From: Oidiodendron maius Zn
Taxonomy: Eukaryota; Ascomycota; Leotiomycetes; Myxotrichaceae
Direction: 5' to 3'
Assembly: GCA_000827325.1 (NCBI GenBank)
Contig: KN832872.1
Span: forward strand, 2,590,096 to 2,654,095
DNA length: 64,000 nt
Shown: positions 43,393 through 54,723 of the stretch, piece by piece
Layout: every line of letters starts with the position of its first letter
Position numbering within the stretch: position 1 is the stretch's first letter
Program-made: the position numbers and the translations under genes
Notes under the pieces: generated by a model
Told to the model about the DNA's origin: nothing
Database searches by the model: none
What the model saw: only the letters and a program-made list of their open reading frames with translations

Positions 43393-44493
43393 CTATATAT
43401 TTACCACACTCATCCATATAGGAGAGGAGCGACTTTGCAAGTCCGTGATGCCTTCCCTCACTTCACTCAGCTTATACTTGTGAGTTATCAGGTCGTCAAC
43501 GTTCAGTCTCCCATCTGCCAACCATCTCAGAACCTGATCTGTATCACTCCTTGTGTTGCCTCGTGTGCCCACAAACTTCCAGCAATTGAACATCATGATT
43601 GCCACTGGGTAAGGAAGGGTAGCCACGTTGCCTCCCATATGAACCAGAGTACCATTTGTCGCCAAAGCACCCATCGATTGCCAGATATCCTGACCAGATG
43701 GCATAAAGTCAAGGATGGCGTCCACTCCGTCAGGAGCAAGCTCCAACAGTTTTTGCTTAAGGCCGTTCGTCAAAACCCAGTCCGGGCCAAGTTCTTCTAA
43801 TACAACGATATCTGTAGAGACTTTGGTCAGATGGCGAACCGCTTCAAGGCGCTCTCTAGAGCGACCGATGAGTATAACACGTCTGATGGCAAAGTGCTCT
43901 GCCAGCTTAAGTATCGAAGTGCCCATAGCACCTGTTGGAGCGGTTACAACGATGGTAGAATCGGGTTCCAGATTCGCGCACTTGAGAGCACGCATAGCAC
44001 TTCCCACGTCATGCACCTTGGCTGCAACGTCAAATGAGACGTTTTCTGGAAGTTTGTCGACAAGCCAGTGTGGCACTACCATATATTCGCCAAGTCCACC
44101 GTCGTGGTACTGCTCATACAGGGGCATCTTAGCCTTCCCAAATCCGTTGAATCCAATGATTGCAGCTTGGTTGCACATCTGTTCGCGGTCGTTCAGGCAA
44201 TGTTTGCATTTACGGCAGGTCAAATTGGGATGCATTCGTACGCGATCTCCAACTTTGGATGAGTCTACTTCACTCCCAACGGCCTCGATGGTTCCAGCGA
44301 CTTCGTGACCGAGAATTGTTGGTAAAAGCCGAAGTCGACCCCTCTCGAGCATCTTGATGGGGCCTGGAACCAGGCCAGCCGAGGCGACCTTGATCAGGAC
44401 ATCTTGAGGACCAGGCGCGGGGATTGGGACGTTGTCCAAATGTATGTCAGTTGACCCTTGATGAGCTCGCACAGCGAGCATGGATTTGGACAT
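43393..44493 (-). CDS. Zinc-type alcohol dehydrogenase (MDR)
   Basis: Single exon, 366 residues: medium-chain dehydrogenase/reductase with a GroES-like N-terminal half and a Rossmann C-terminal half. GHEVAGTIEAVGSEVD (about 62-77) is the catalytic-domain signature. The structural zinc loop is complete: CRKCKHCLNDREQMC (about 93-107). The cofactor motif is TAPTGAMGTSILKLAEHF (about 180-197). In place of the usual catalytic-zinc Cys near residue 40 the sequence reads KVASAGLVPGPIKM, so that ligand is missing; reaction and metal use may differ from classical alcohol dehydrogenases. It oxidises an alcohol or reduces a ketone with NAD(P)H in the cytosol. It sits about 300 bp upstream of the decarboxylase relic on the same strand, and the catabolic grouping suggests an aromatic or aliphatic alcohol as substrate (inference). 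Confidence 0.9.
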   Translation of the reverse strand: MSKSMLAVRAHQGSTDIHLDNVPIPAPGPQDVLIKVASAGLVPGPIKMLERGRLRLLPTILGHEVAGTIEAVGSEVDSSKVGDRVRMHPNLTCRKCKHCLNDREQMCNQAAIIGFNGFGKAKMPLYEQYHDGGLGEYMVVPHWLVDKLPENVSFDVAAKVHDVGSAMRALKCANLEPDSTIVVTAPTGAMGTSILKLAEHFAIRRVILIGRSRERLEAVRHLTKVSTDIVVLEELGPDWVLTNGLKQKLLELAPDGVDAILDFMPSGQDIWQSMGALATNGTLVHMGGNVATLPYPVAIMMFNCWKFVGTRGNTRSDTDQVLRWLADGRLNVDDLITHKYKLSEVREGITDLQSRSSPIWMSVVNI

Positions 44494-44834
44494 GTCGTAG
44501 GTCAGTGAGTGCTAGCTGGGTAGTTAACAATGAAAGTACAAAAATATCGAACGGATTAGGTTCTACAGTTCAGACCTTCAGTTAGGTTCGCTTTATCTTG
44601 CCCGCAATACAAGAACACCTTGAGAGATCCGTCCCACTATGGCGGGTGAATGTCGGAATGGGCGGGAGTAACTATCGCGCTTTTTCACGAACTGTTTCCT
44701 AACTCCCCGACAGATAACCCTTGGCCCACTGGTGATTTACACTCATGCTACCTTTGTTGGACTTTTGGCGGCGGCAGGCGGAATGCACTCTACACAGATC
44801 GTTAAAACCCCCTTATAAAATGGTGGGACCATGT

Positions 44835-44996
44835 GCTGTGGGACAGGCTATTGGGACGGGCTATTTATCGGCGGGACGCACAACCAGCTCCAGGCTAGCA
44901 ATGCCCTGGATTGGATGGCGCCTCGCACGCTGTGGGACAGGATATTTATCGGCGGGACGCTCACCGGTATTATCCCGGCTAGCAATGCAGTGGATT
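44835..44996. repeat. Imperfect tandem duplication, about 95-bp period
   Basis: Two copies (44835-44919 and 44929-44996) share GCTGTGGGACAG, TATTTATCGGCGGGACGC, GGCTAGCAATGC and TGGATT. The first copy has an extra 10-20 bases in its left half. Source unknown. Confidence 0.7.
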
Positions 44997-45214
44997 TGAA
45001 ATCCGACCAGATCCCACGCAAGAACTTCTAAAATATCTGTCAAGAAATTGTCATAAATCCTTATAGAACTCTACAATAACAAAACAAAATCTAAGCACAG
45101 TATAAATCAACCTCTTGTCTATTAAACCTTCTAGAAATTATATTATTTAGAGGTTGTAGCAATACCGCATGTTATTCAAAACTTAGACTTTTAATGTTCC
45201 TAGGTTTTCAAACT

Positions 45215-45236
45215 GTCGGGCCTTGTAAGGCCCGAC
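45215..45236. repeat. Perfect hairpin, 10-bp GC-rich stem
   Basis: GTCGGGCCTT and AAGGCCCGAC pair perfectly around a GT loop. It lies 128 bp upstream of the P450 start codon. It could be an operator-like dyad or a transcript hairpin. Confidence 0.55.
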
Positions 45237-45363
45237 CACGTACATATAAAGTAACCAGGCTGCTCTCTATATCTTGATTCTTTTCCCGCGTTCTGTTTGA
45301 TATTACTACATTAGACAACGCCGCTTCATTCCAAATTTGTCCCCAAAAAACCGATCTGAAAAT

Positions 45364-47353
45364 ATGAACATGGCTCTCCCGCTTCAAAACATAATTACCC
45401 ATCATAGGGTACTCCTCTCAATTCCACTTGCTGTGTCTCTGCTATTGCTGGCCCTTGGATTGGTAAGCTCCTGGCACAATCAATTTCAAGATTCTGATTA
45501 CCAGAATATTGTAGGTTATTGGCTACCTTATGTTGGAAGCACTGTACAACCTCTTCCTCCACCCCCTCCGTTCGTACCCTGGGCCAAAGCTTTGGGCGGT
45601 CAGCCAAATTCCCTACGCCCGCATTTCTGTCTCTGGGCAGGGTCACCGCAAAATGCTTGAGCTGCACAAGATATACGGCCCTGTCATCCGGATTGGGCCT
45701 AACGCCGTCTCCTACAACCACCCAGAAGCCATGACTGCCATTCGCGGTCACCGCAGAGGCGGCATGGCTGAGCATGGCAAAGACCCTGATCTCTTCGGGT
45801 CCCATCGACTGAGTATCCTAGGTGCAGACCGCGATAACCACAGGCGCTATCGCCAGATCCTAGCTCATGGCTTCTCAGCCCAGACCATGCTTGAGCAGCA
45901 GCCCATAATTAAGAGCTACATCGATTCATTCATTGCACGGATCCGGGAAGAATCAGCCGGTGGTGTACAGCCAATTGACATGGTGAAGTGGTACAATTAC
46001 ACGACCTTTGATATCATTGGCGACCTGTCCTTTGGTGAACCCTTTGGCTGCCTCCAAGGCTCGACATACCACCCTTGGGTGGCCATGATCTTCTCCTCCG
46101 TCAAGGGTCTTGCAATTTCGGCCCACCTGGAGAGAATCCTGCACAATCAGACGCTAAAGAAGCTGATTATGCCCACGAACTTAGCGGCTAGTCTTGCTGA
46201 ATCTAGGCAGCTAGCTACAGCTAAGGTGCATAAAAGGCTGGCTACACAGACGGACCGCCCAGACTTTATCAATGCGATGATAAAAAGGAGTGGGTCTAAA
46301 GGAAAAGTGAGCAACTGCTTTGTCCCTAACGTTGAACAAAACTTTCACAAACCTCTATACGGTTGTGCAGGATAATATGACGCACCAAAACCCTACGCGC
46401 TAACCCCCCCAAAAACAGCATCCTTGATACATATATGTACATTGAAATCTTGGATTGATCACTGATAAATTCCTTCTCTAGGAACTCACATTTGAAGAAC
46501 TGACAAGCCACGCCCGGTTACTTATCACCGCTGGATCTGAGACAACGGCCACGGCACTGTCAGCAGCAACATGGTACCTGGGAATGAACCCACGAGTCCT
46601 AGCTAAACTCACTGATGAGGTTCGCTCAGCTTTCGCTACAGAGGAGGAAATCGACCTGAACAGTGTGCAAAAGCTGTCGTACATGCTCGCTGTACTTGAG
46701 GAGACATTGCGGCTATATCCGCCCTCCCCTCATGGACAGCCACGAATCATTGCAGAGGGTGGCGACGAGATACTTGGGCGATATATTCCTGGAGGCGTAA
46801 GTCTTTCTCCCGGCTCTGTTCAGGGCAAGGCGATGCGTATATTATGACAAGATTTGCGCTATCTGGACTGACTTACATTGTACTGTCAAATAGGCCAGGG
46901 CCGAAGTCATAATGTGGGCTTTGTATCACAATCCAGCATACTTCACTCAGCCAGATGATTTCATCCCTGAGCGCTGGCTAGGAGACCCTATCTTCGCCAA
47001 TGACGAAAGACAGGCAGTCCAGCCTTTCTCTGTAGGCCCGCGAAATTGCATAGGAAAAAAGTAAGTAGAAAGATCATATTCAAGCCTCTGTATATCATTA
47101 GGTAGCAAAGAGGAAAGTTTTTCCAGGACTTAACATGTGTTGTTGTAAATATGGTCTTAAGAAGCTAACTCCTGTTTTCAACATCAGCCTAGCCTACTCT
47201 GAGATGCGCCAAATGCTTGCCAGGGTGGTGTGGAATTTTGACATTCAACTAGCAATGGACAGTACAGACTGGGAAAAGAAGAGTGAGGTTTACCTTCTAT
47301 GGAACAAGCCCCCTGCAAATGTGTACTTGAAACCAAGAAAAATGGCTGGCTAA
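45364..47353 (+). CDS. Cytochrome P450 monooxygenase
   Basis: Five exons: 45364-45462, 45515-46306, 46482-46796, 46894-47060, 47188-47353; phases close to 512 residues. A membrane anchor lies at about 15-42 ([20 protein letters not shown]), followed by the Pro-rich hinge [13 protein letters not shown]. The I-helix oxygen motif ITAGSETT is near 313-319, ExxR is EETLR with Glu371 and Arg374, PERW lies near 425-430, and the haem loop is [12 protein letters not shown] with Cys about 454. It is a microsomal (ER) class II enzyme that takes electrons from P450 reductase. The hinge and haem sequences resemble the CYP58/CYP65 clan of fungal secondary-metabolism and detoxification P450s. Substrate unknown. 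Next to a dehydrogenase and an amidase it may oxidise the same compound (inference). No broken motif. Confidence 0.93.
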
Positions 47354-49198
47354 GTCACACGATAGTATCGTTGGCAGTAGTATAAGAAGTGTAAATACTC
47401 TATGTGTAAACAAATTGGAAAACACACAGCGTGCGACTCAGCTCCATACTGTACTGTACCAGGAAAGTCAATGGTCCTGTCATACACCCACTGTGCACAC
47501 TAGGTAGTGTAACCGTATACTCACTAAACAGAATGCAAAATGCCAAAAGCATACAGAGCGTACAATTGTCTCCCAGTGTAGGCAAAATTTTCTTATTATT
47601 AAATGTGTAGGTATTTCTCTCGCTATATCTTATCGGCTACCCAGCCATACTAACTCAGTCGTATGTTTCCAATGGTCCAACCCTTCTTTGCGTACTACCG
47701 GACTACCATCACAAACATATACTCTCTTTTCGTTCCAGACAAGAGTTGACTATAATCGTAGTAAAAGACGTCTTTCTACGAGTAACATTCTTTAGGTTCT
47801 AGTCCAGAAAAAAACAATACGTTCTTTCCTGTCAATATTATAATATGCCCCTTAGCCAACTTACTTAAATTGAAATTATTCGTTATAATAATAATACTAA
47901 TTGGTTGTGGTAGAATATTTCGCTCTCTTTACGGATAAAACGCCGTCTCCACCTTGCATCTGCCCAGGATATAAATACAAGGTATCTTAAAATAGAACAG
48001 CAAAGGATAGTTAAAGCAGTTAGAAGGATTAAGTCTAGGTTTTTCTTCTATTCTAAATAGTTTTCCTAGAGATTAGACTATAGAGGTACTTCTTAGCTTT
48101 ATTTTAGCTAGCTAGAGTAAAAATTAATCAATCAATCAAATTACAACTAAAGTATCTAACTTTATTACTTGTGAATCAAGTTTAGTATATCTAGGCTATT
48201 GATTAATATAGAGGTCTATTATATAAAGTAATAGGTAGTGTTATTGTTAATATATTAGAGGGCGGTTTTTAATGATTTGCCAGTAAAATTGGGGTGGCCG
48301 ACTCGCATACATGTGTCGACTCGCTTTATCATTATTCATCTTTTGGATGATGATTCATCAATTGGAACACGATCAAAGCTTCCGCCGACACTACTAGCCA
48401 ATCAACATGAAATAGCAGAAGTTGCGGGATGTGCCCGTTCTGTTTATGCAATAAAATCGAATATTCGACGGTATTGATCCCAATTTGGCAAGACAACACA
48501 TGCGGCATCCACGCCACACCTCGACATAAACTGACTGGCATCAATATCGACCCAGGGTATCGTTTCAACCTTAAAGACTTGACCGGGAGACGATCTAGCG
48601 ATTTATCGCACCACATTCGCGCTGAAATCACTTATTGAGAAGCAGATCTTCCTAACCAGACTTATTTCCTGTAGGAGGTTATAAATGGCTTTCTATTGTC
48701 GACCTATAGCATTGAATGGAACGTTAATTTCTCATATTACACTTGTGCCGTGCGTTCGTCCAAAACTTCAGGAATTCTCTCCTTTTGTCCCGTCACCTCC
48801 GCCACTTCTCCAGCCGTTAAAATTGATCGTCCAAAGCCCTACAAACAATAGAGCGTACATGACCGTGTTGTAATTGGGTGACTACCTGACCTTAGTAAAG
48901 ATTCTTATAGATGCAATTATAGTCTTTTATCAGCGGAACGGGATAGGTTGTTCTTCTGCACATTCGATATACTGGAGGATGTCCTTGAGATATTTGCTGC
49001 TCATAGAGACCACGCAGTTGCTTTGGGCCATGTTGATGTCATGACGCTTATATCGCGCTGGGCAATGCGCACAAGCTCAGACTCCACAGCTGACAAAGAG
49101 CAGGTCTGCTGGGTGTAGTTTAAGATGCACAATTTCAAGAATTTCTTTCACTCGTTTTATGATATTTTTCGGATCGGTGTCGGTATTGACTGACAAAC
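47354..49198. other. Intergenic, AT-rich, with transposase debris
   Basis: Very AT-rich from 47580 to 48270. A degraded transposase start lies at about 48277-48640. No functional gene recognised. Confidence 0.55.
48277..48640 (+). mobile_element. Degraded Tc1-type DDE transposase N-terminus
   Basis: One frame reads FIIIHLLDDDSSIGTR and then HEIAEVAGCARSVYAIKSN, which matches the helix-turn-helix start of fungal Tc1-like (DDE superfamily) transposases (IAEVAGCSxRSVxxIKSNIRRYG). A stop follows at 48476, and the downstream sequence cannot be read as the catalytic core. Only a fragment remains; no TIRs identified. Confidence 0.5.
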
Positions 49199-50197
49199 TT
49201 ACTGCACAAACAACCCCAGCGGAATACTGGCAGAAACTGTAAATATTTCTAGGCCAAGATCTTGCATCATCTTCAAGTTGCCCGCAATACTGAATAACAT
49301 ATACGCCTCAACACGCGTGAGTCCTTTTTCGGCAACCAGCCAGTCCAAAAGACCCCGGACAGCCTCTTTGACTGCATTGTCTCGGCCCATCGCTGTTGCG
49401 AGGACACCGTACTCCCCCTTCTCTCCAACGCTGTGCATCTCCTTGACTCGCTCAGGACTTGTCACATAGTGTGGCGACTTCAGTGGTTCCCTGCCCTTGG
49501 CGACGGTCAACCGGATTCGTGACCTCATAGTGGTCTCCAGTGCCGTACCGGTGATCTCGCCGTCACCCTGTGAGAAGTGGGCATCGCCAACTGCGAACAA
49601 CGCCCCCGGTACATTCACTGGGAGGTACATCACCGCACCAATGCCAAGATACCGGCAGTCAAAATTGCCCCCGATGTCGTTCCGGGGGAATAGGGGATGG
49701 AGATCGCCCTCCTCGGCGGACGCAACACCCATGGTACCATAGAATGGCTGAGCTGGTATGTGAACGCCAGTCTTGAAAACGGTGTAATCCGGGCGCAGTT
49801 CAAAGGTCTTAATGTGCGGTCCGGGTATCTCGTCCTGCAGCAAGCCCAAACCAGGGAAGATGCCGGTCCAACCCCAGTCGCCCGTCTGAAGTTCGAGGAT
49901 CTCGACTTTGAGAGCGTCACCAGGTTCGGCTCCGTTTACGTACACGGGTCCGTCAACGTAGATTTGCCCCATGCATCCTTCGATGTCCAGGAGGCTCGTT
50001 GGCCGCATTTCGATCAAGTCAGCGTCAGTGGTATTCCGTGTAATCTTGTGAATATCAGCATGCGTGTTATCAAAACTGACCTCTTCGCCAGAGTTAATTG
50101 TTATAAGACGCTTGTGGTTCCTGTTGAATGACAGCAACTTGGTTTCCTTTCCATGGTGGATATGGTGAATACTCTTGATAAATGGTACTGGCGACAT
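49199..50197 (-). CDS. Acetamidase/formamidase
   Basis: Single exon, 332 residues, FmdA/AmdA family (PF03069). Conserved phrases include SFDNTHADIHKITRN near the start, YVDGPVYVNGAEPGDALKVEI (about 79-99, split by the usual loop), FYGTMGVA, GGNFDCRYLGIGA and the metal-site stretch VGDAHFSQGDGEITGTALE, followed by a short tail. These enzymes hydrolyse formamide, acetamide or related small amides to ammonia plus an acid in the cytosol, letting fungi use them as nitrogen source; they can also release formate from kynurenine-type pathway intermediates. Length fits the fungal family. Together with the P450, dehydrogenase, transporter and cupin on its left it could form one end of a catabolic group, although 1.8 kb of transposon debris separates it from the P450. 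Confidence 0.93.
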   Translation of the reverse strand: MSPVPFIKSIHHIHHGKETKLLSFNRNHKRLITINSGEEVSFDNTHADIHKITRNTTDADLIEMRPTSLLDIEGCMGQIYVDGPVYVNGAEPGDALKVEILELQTGDWGWTGIFPGLGLLQDEIPGPHIKTFELRPDYTVFKTGVHIPAQPFYGTMGVASAEEGDLHPLFPRNDIGGNFDCRYLGIGAVMYLPVNVPGALFAVGDAHFSQGDGEITGTALETTMRSRIRLTVAKGREPLKSPHYVTSPERVKEMHSVGEKGEYGVLATAMGRDNAVKEAVRGLLDWLVAEKGLTRVEAYMLFSIAGNLKMMQDLGLEIFTVSASIPLGLFVQ

Positions 50198-51313
50198 TGC
50201 TGCTATCTACAATTCTTGAAAATGATACCGAATAGTCTTAATGAGCCCAGTATATGGTACTGGCTGATGGGGATATACGCGTATATGCGGACTTGTGCCT
50301 TGAAGGAAATTAGTGAGAGCAATCGGCTGATTCCGGTTGACATCGTAAGCACTAACTGAGTACGGTTACCAGTGCCCTGGTGGCATATTATGATATGTAT
50401 ACTGCGTAAGTTACGGAGCTTCGCAGCCATGCGGCATTGGGCTCTTTTTATCTGGATTTTGTCCTGATACGTTTTCAACTGTCTCTAGGTGGTGTGTAGA
50501 AAGTAAGTGGTGTTTGTTCGGCTGACGGAGGTTGCGTATCTGTTCAAGACCGTCTAGGAGTGGAAAGCATATCGGCGTTCGTCTTTTATACGTGGTCTTT
50601 TTTTGCCCGGCATTGGCATCGTGCGAGTATACTGTTATACGTAGTCCACCAGGTGGCGGAAGCTCGCTATAGTTAAGTTAGCCTGGGATCTTCTTCTGTA
50701 AGACTAAGCCACAGCGAGATAAGCGAGCAATGCCAAGAAACCACAGCAAGAACTTTAATTAATGAACAAGAAGACTATTAAATCTGACGTCAGCACAAAC
50801 ATTTCCCCTTTAGTTATGCGGGCGTTTCTTTCAGTCTCCCGTCTGGCGGCGGGAAACGTCTGTCCACGACATCAGGCTTAGCAGTAGTCGGAAATATTTT
50901 ATATAATCGGTATTGATTATCGACCCCTTAATCTCTTTCTAATTCAATGTTATTAAAGGATTCGATTGTAGTCCTGATCAACAGGAGAGAATCTCGTATT
51001 CTATTTAAGAAAGAGTATGTAAAACCCTGTTCGCTTGACGAAGGTATCTGACATGAATAGAATAGGACACAGCTAAATCGCGGTGCGTTAAACCTCTTAT
51101 AGTAGTATACTTACGGAGTTCAGCTCAGATACCTGCCCCGTAGTACATTTTCTTAGCGATCGCATGTAACTTTCCTTCCAACACTCAGTAATACTGTTTT
51201 CAATTTCTAATCAACCTCTACTTCAATCGTATCCTCATCTACCTCAATCTCACTAACAACCTCCCTTCTATTAACTCAATAGCGGCTGTAGCTACATCAA
51301 CTAGCTCTGTCTG
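50198..51313. other. Intergenic region, left flank of Mutator-like element
   Basis: Promoter of the amidase on the left. From about 50640 the sequence becomes repeat-like and AT-rich. The left terminal repeat of the Mutator-like element would lie here, but I could not place it. Confidence 0.45.
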
Positions 51314-53363
51314 CTAAATTGACGATAATCCCCGCATATATGCCCTCCTCCCCTGAGTACCTGGTTCATAGGGATCCTGGTGTCCATTTTGAAGCCTAGA
51401 TAGTCCTGAATTGACTACATAGAGTCGCTCAGTTGGAGTCGTAGCCAAGGCAAGGGGTGCTGAACTAGAAGGGAGCTCAAAAATAGAAGGATCCCGTCGA
51501 GTACTAGTCGGCGCAACTCGACCTCCAGTCCCTAGGGCACCTCGTGGCCGGCCCTTGCCCTTCACCACTAGAGGGTTCAAAATAGGCAAAGGCGGTGCTG
51601 GCGTAGAAAGAGGACCTGGTTCTGGCCGAGAGAAGTGCCAGTGTGCATGTATATCCTCAAAGTGAACCACACCAGTGCTGAGCTTTCTCTCATAGAGTGT
51701 GTGGTAGCAGGGAAGGCCAATCGACTGCTGAATTGAGCAGGTACAACTAGAAGGAGGTGGCTCTTTATCAGGGAGCTTTTAAGCTCCTTCAGAATCCTTT
51801 CTAGTGCGTAGCCATGAAACCTGCTTGAATACAGCAGTAAAAAGAGGGACATTTAGACTGTGTTTAGACCTCAATTGCTGCTGTGCTACAGTCGACTGAA
51901 TAGAGGCATGTTGGTCTTCCCAAAAGAGCTTTAATCTGTCAAATACGCCCTTCAGATCACTGTGTCCACGCTGAAGGAAGGATTTAATAGCAGCATGGCA
52001 CCCTTCAATTGGACTAGTGACTATAACTCCAAAGTGAAAGCGCTGGTTGATATAACACGCCACTAGATTTTCCTTCCAGAGTAGCCAGGTGTCAGTACAG
52101 TATTAGACTGCGGCTGTAGGGTATTTTGCCTTGAATTTGGACAGCTCTTGATTGTATATGTGCTCCGTAGGACTGGCTAAAAGTGCATTCCAGCTTTGAA
52201 TAAACTCCTGAAACTGAGGATGTCGCTGTATCACACCGTCAACTCGAACTGGTGCTGGAAACCACTTCTTTGTCTTGGCTAGGACATTCATATAGACATG
52301 ACAGCGGCAGAGTATATGCTGGGAGTCAGGAAATCGAGTGTTTAGAGACTTTATTAAAGCCAGCTCCCTGTCTGTCACAATAGAGCTAGGTTCCTCAATT
52401 GAGTGTTCAGCCATAATATCCCTTATATAGTCAATTGCCCAGTCGTAGTCGGTCTCCTTCTCCCCTGACAGAAACGCTAGTCCAACCTGGATCACCATGT
52501 TGTTGCCAGTAATAGCACATATATTCAGGAGTGGCATGTTGAACCTGTTGGTCTTGTAGGTACAATCAAGGAGCAGGACATCAGGATTCTGCTTCCAGAG
52601 TATAAGGGAGATCGGATGTATAAAGGCAAGTCGCTGGAGAGGTCAACTTTCGGGGAAATATCAAGGACTAAAGTCGTTGTTTTGAAGCTCCTGTACAGGT
52701 CAGTATAAGGGCAGGTATAAGGGCAGGTATCTAACCTTTAAAAGCCACTGGATTGGAGTCCTTTCGTCTAGTTCTTCAAGCCTAGCCTTCTGAGTAAGGT
52801 TACTAACATCCTTCCGAATAAGGGACACATCTGGATCTAGAGCACGTAGTGTAGTCAAAATCTGGCTAGTTGATATACCAGCGCGTGCTAGAGTACTAAT
52901 TGTAGTATGCCGAAGTGGTGCTGGAGCAGGCAATCTATGTGCAGGATGGGTTGTAAAGGCTGCTGAAGGCCCATGGTTGTGTGCATTCTTAAGTACTCTG
53001 AGACTCCATTGATTTGAGACCTTATCTAGTCGTAGTTCAACCTTCATTGGGCACTCACACCTCGTAGAGCCGGTGTTTTTGCGTTGTTTAGTGCTGAGTA
53101 TTAGGATCCTTGCCCCTAGAATCGTACTTGCCAGCACGGTTACAAGCAAAGACTACTCTAGAAGGCTTTCTATAAGATCGAAAGAGTGCATATCCATGCT
53201 CCTTTGCATGCTCCTGTATCTCACTAAAGGCACTATCAATGTCAGGGTAAATAGCTTCAGGTGGCGCAGCGAGAGATATTTTAGTGTGGTGGTGGTAGTG
53301 GCAGGAAGTTGGGAATAGCTTCAAATTGATGGTGGTAGTGGTGGTGGTGGATTTTTGCGGCAC
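51314..53363 (-). mobile_element. Mutator-like (MULE/Hop-type) transposase, broken
   Basis: Pieces in several frames follow the order of a fungal MULE transposase. First is a FAR1-like zinc-binding start (ACNRAGKYDSRGK, then STRCECPMKVEL and AHNHGPSAA). Next is the MULE core: first Asp in LLLDCTYKTNRF, second in SIVTDRELALI, CRCHVYMNVLAK, and the Glu in SPIEGCHAAIKSFLQ. A SWIM zinc finger ends it (CTCSIQQSIGLPCYH). A 45-nt intron (donor after LLK near 52735, acceptor CTGTACAG) fits. Breaks: a one-base frame shift near 53095 between the two FAR1 segments, stops near 52650-52670, and frame changes around 52080 and 51780. It is therefore inactive by itself. Elements of this type have long TIRs and 8-10-bp target duplications; I could not delimit them. 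It abuts a truncated transcription factor relic on its right. Confidence 0.8.
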
Positions 53364-53466
53364 AAAGTTGGCTGTCCTCGCCTTTGAAAAAGCGAAACTT
53401 CACTCCTCCACAATCCAAATCCAATGTCTCTTAATTATTGCACGCCAATAATATTCCATATCTGGC

Positions 53467-54723
53467 GATCTTGTCTGGATATCCGCTGGCGCGCTTCTAC
53501 GGACCGCGATTCAAATGGGTTTCCATCGTGACCCAAAGGGTCTGCCAAGAATGGGTATACTGCGGGCGGAAATGCGGAGAAAGTTATGGGCTACAATTCT
53601 CGAGCTAAATATCCAATCCTCAATTGTTTCGGGGATGTCTTTTCTGATTGTAAGTTAGGGAGCCTACAGATTCCCAGCACTAACGTTACGCAGTCTGGGC
53701 AGGATTGGGACACTGAACCGCCAGCTAATGTCGATGACATCGACATTAGTGACACCACTACTGATCCAATCACCCCTAAACCAAGTACTATCTTCACCCA
53801 AGCAACGTTCCAGATCCACCTACTCCAAGTTTTTCGCCCCCGGCTAGAGGCTATTCAATATTCGAATAGGATCCGGGGTGAACATTCGTACGATGACGCT
53901 CTCCGAGTCGGGGCTGAATTGTCGAAAGCGTGTAGAGACAATAAAAAATTTATCTCAAGAGTCAATCGAACGCGGGAGTCTGAAGTTAGGGTCACACAAC
54001 TTAACATCAACTTATTCGATCTTTCAATTTGCCTTTTCTTACTAATTCTTCATAGCCCTTTCGCCTCGAAAGGAATGGAGGATCCGCACTTCTACTTTTC
54101 TAGGAAAATATGTCTCGAGACAGCCTTGACAATGCTTAATTACCCGTCTTCGGAATCTCCAACAACGAATCAAGTGGTCGATAATATTTTTCGTGACGAC
54201 TATGCACAGTTCAAGATTGTCAATGGTGGTTTCTTGAAAGGCATCATTGTATACGCAACCGTGGCAATATTCCAGGGGCTCTCCACACAACTGGAGGAAG
54301 ATGGTCCGTCATTCACACAGGAAACTAAAGCCAGCAGAGACTCTCAAGCAATGCTTGTGAGATACAATGGCTCTGACAGTGGATCGTATCACTATGGAAG
54401 AGAACAATGTCATGGGACGTTTGCTTCTTTCCGTCTTTCTAGCTCAGGTAGAGGCTACCGAGGAGGGCGTCAACCCCGAATTGGTGATTCTGGAAACTGC
54501 GAAGAAAAAACTGTTGCTCTGTTATGACTTGCTTAGTGCGAGAATGGTTGGTATCCATGACCTAATACCTGTAGATACTGATCCCTCTGGTGTTCCTCAG
54601 GATTGTGGAAGCCCGCAAGACTTTAGTAAAGACTTCACTTTTCAGGAATGGAGTATAGATCAGGATATTCAAGGATCATGGCTCCAGTCCGCTTGCAAAG
54701 ATGGTGTATGGTGGCATTGGTAA
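53467..54723 (+). pseudogene. 5'-truncated Zn2Cys6-type transcription factor relic
   Basis: The sequence starts mid-gene with the fungal transcription-factor middle domain (PF04082-like): DLVWISAGALLRTAIQMGFH, then AEMRRKLWATILELNIQSS, an intron at 53650-53693 (branch CACTAACG), then DWDTEPPANVDDID. The C-terminal part runs to IQGSWLQSACKDGVWW, the usual end of this regulator group. The zinc cluster and linker are absent; in-frame stops precede 53467. A frame shift lies near 54330, after ETKASR, with a TGA a few codons later (QCL*DTMALTVDR), where CGA would be expected. The remaining C-terminus continues in the shifted frame to 54723. About 100 bp to the left lies the Mutator-like element, so insertion or associated rearrangement probably removed the 5' end. 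Not functional. Confidence 0.78.

Larger units (their letters stand above)
44494..45363. other. Intergenic region with GC-rich repeat and hairpin
   Basis: Promoter flanks of the divergently transcribed dehydrogenase and P450 genes. Contains the duplicated unit at 44835-44996 and a hairpin at 45215-45236. No gene recognised. Confidence 0.55.

Noticed and set aside
44821-44999. Direct repeat as a CRISPR-like array
   Set aside because: Only two imperfect copies with a long period, in a eukaryotic genome.
49697-50131. 144-codon plus-strand ORF
   Set aside because: Antisense shadow of the acetamidase/formamidase gene.
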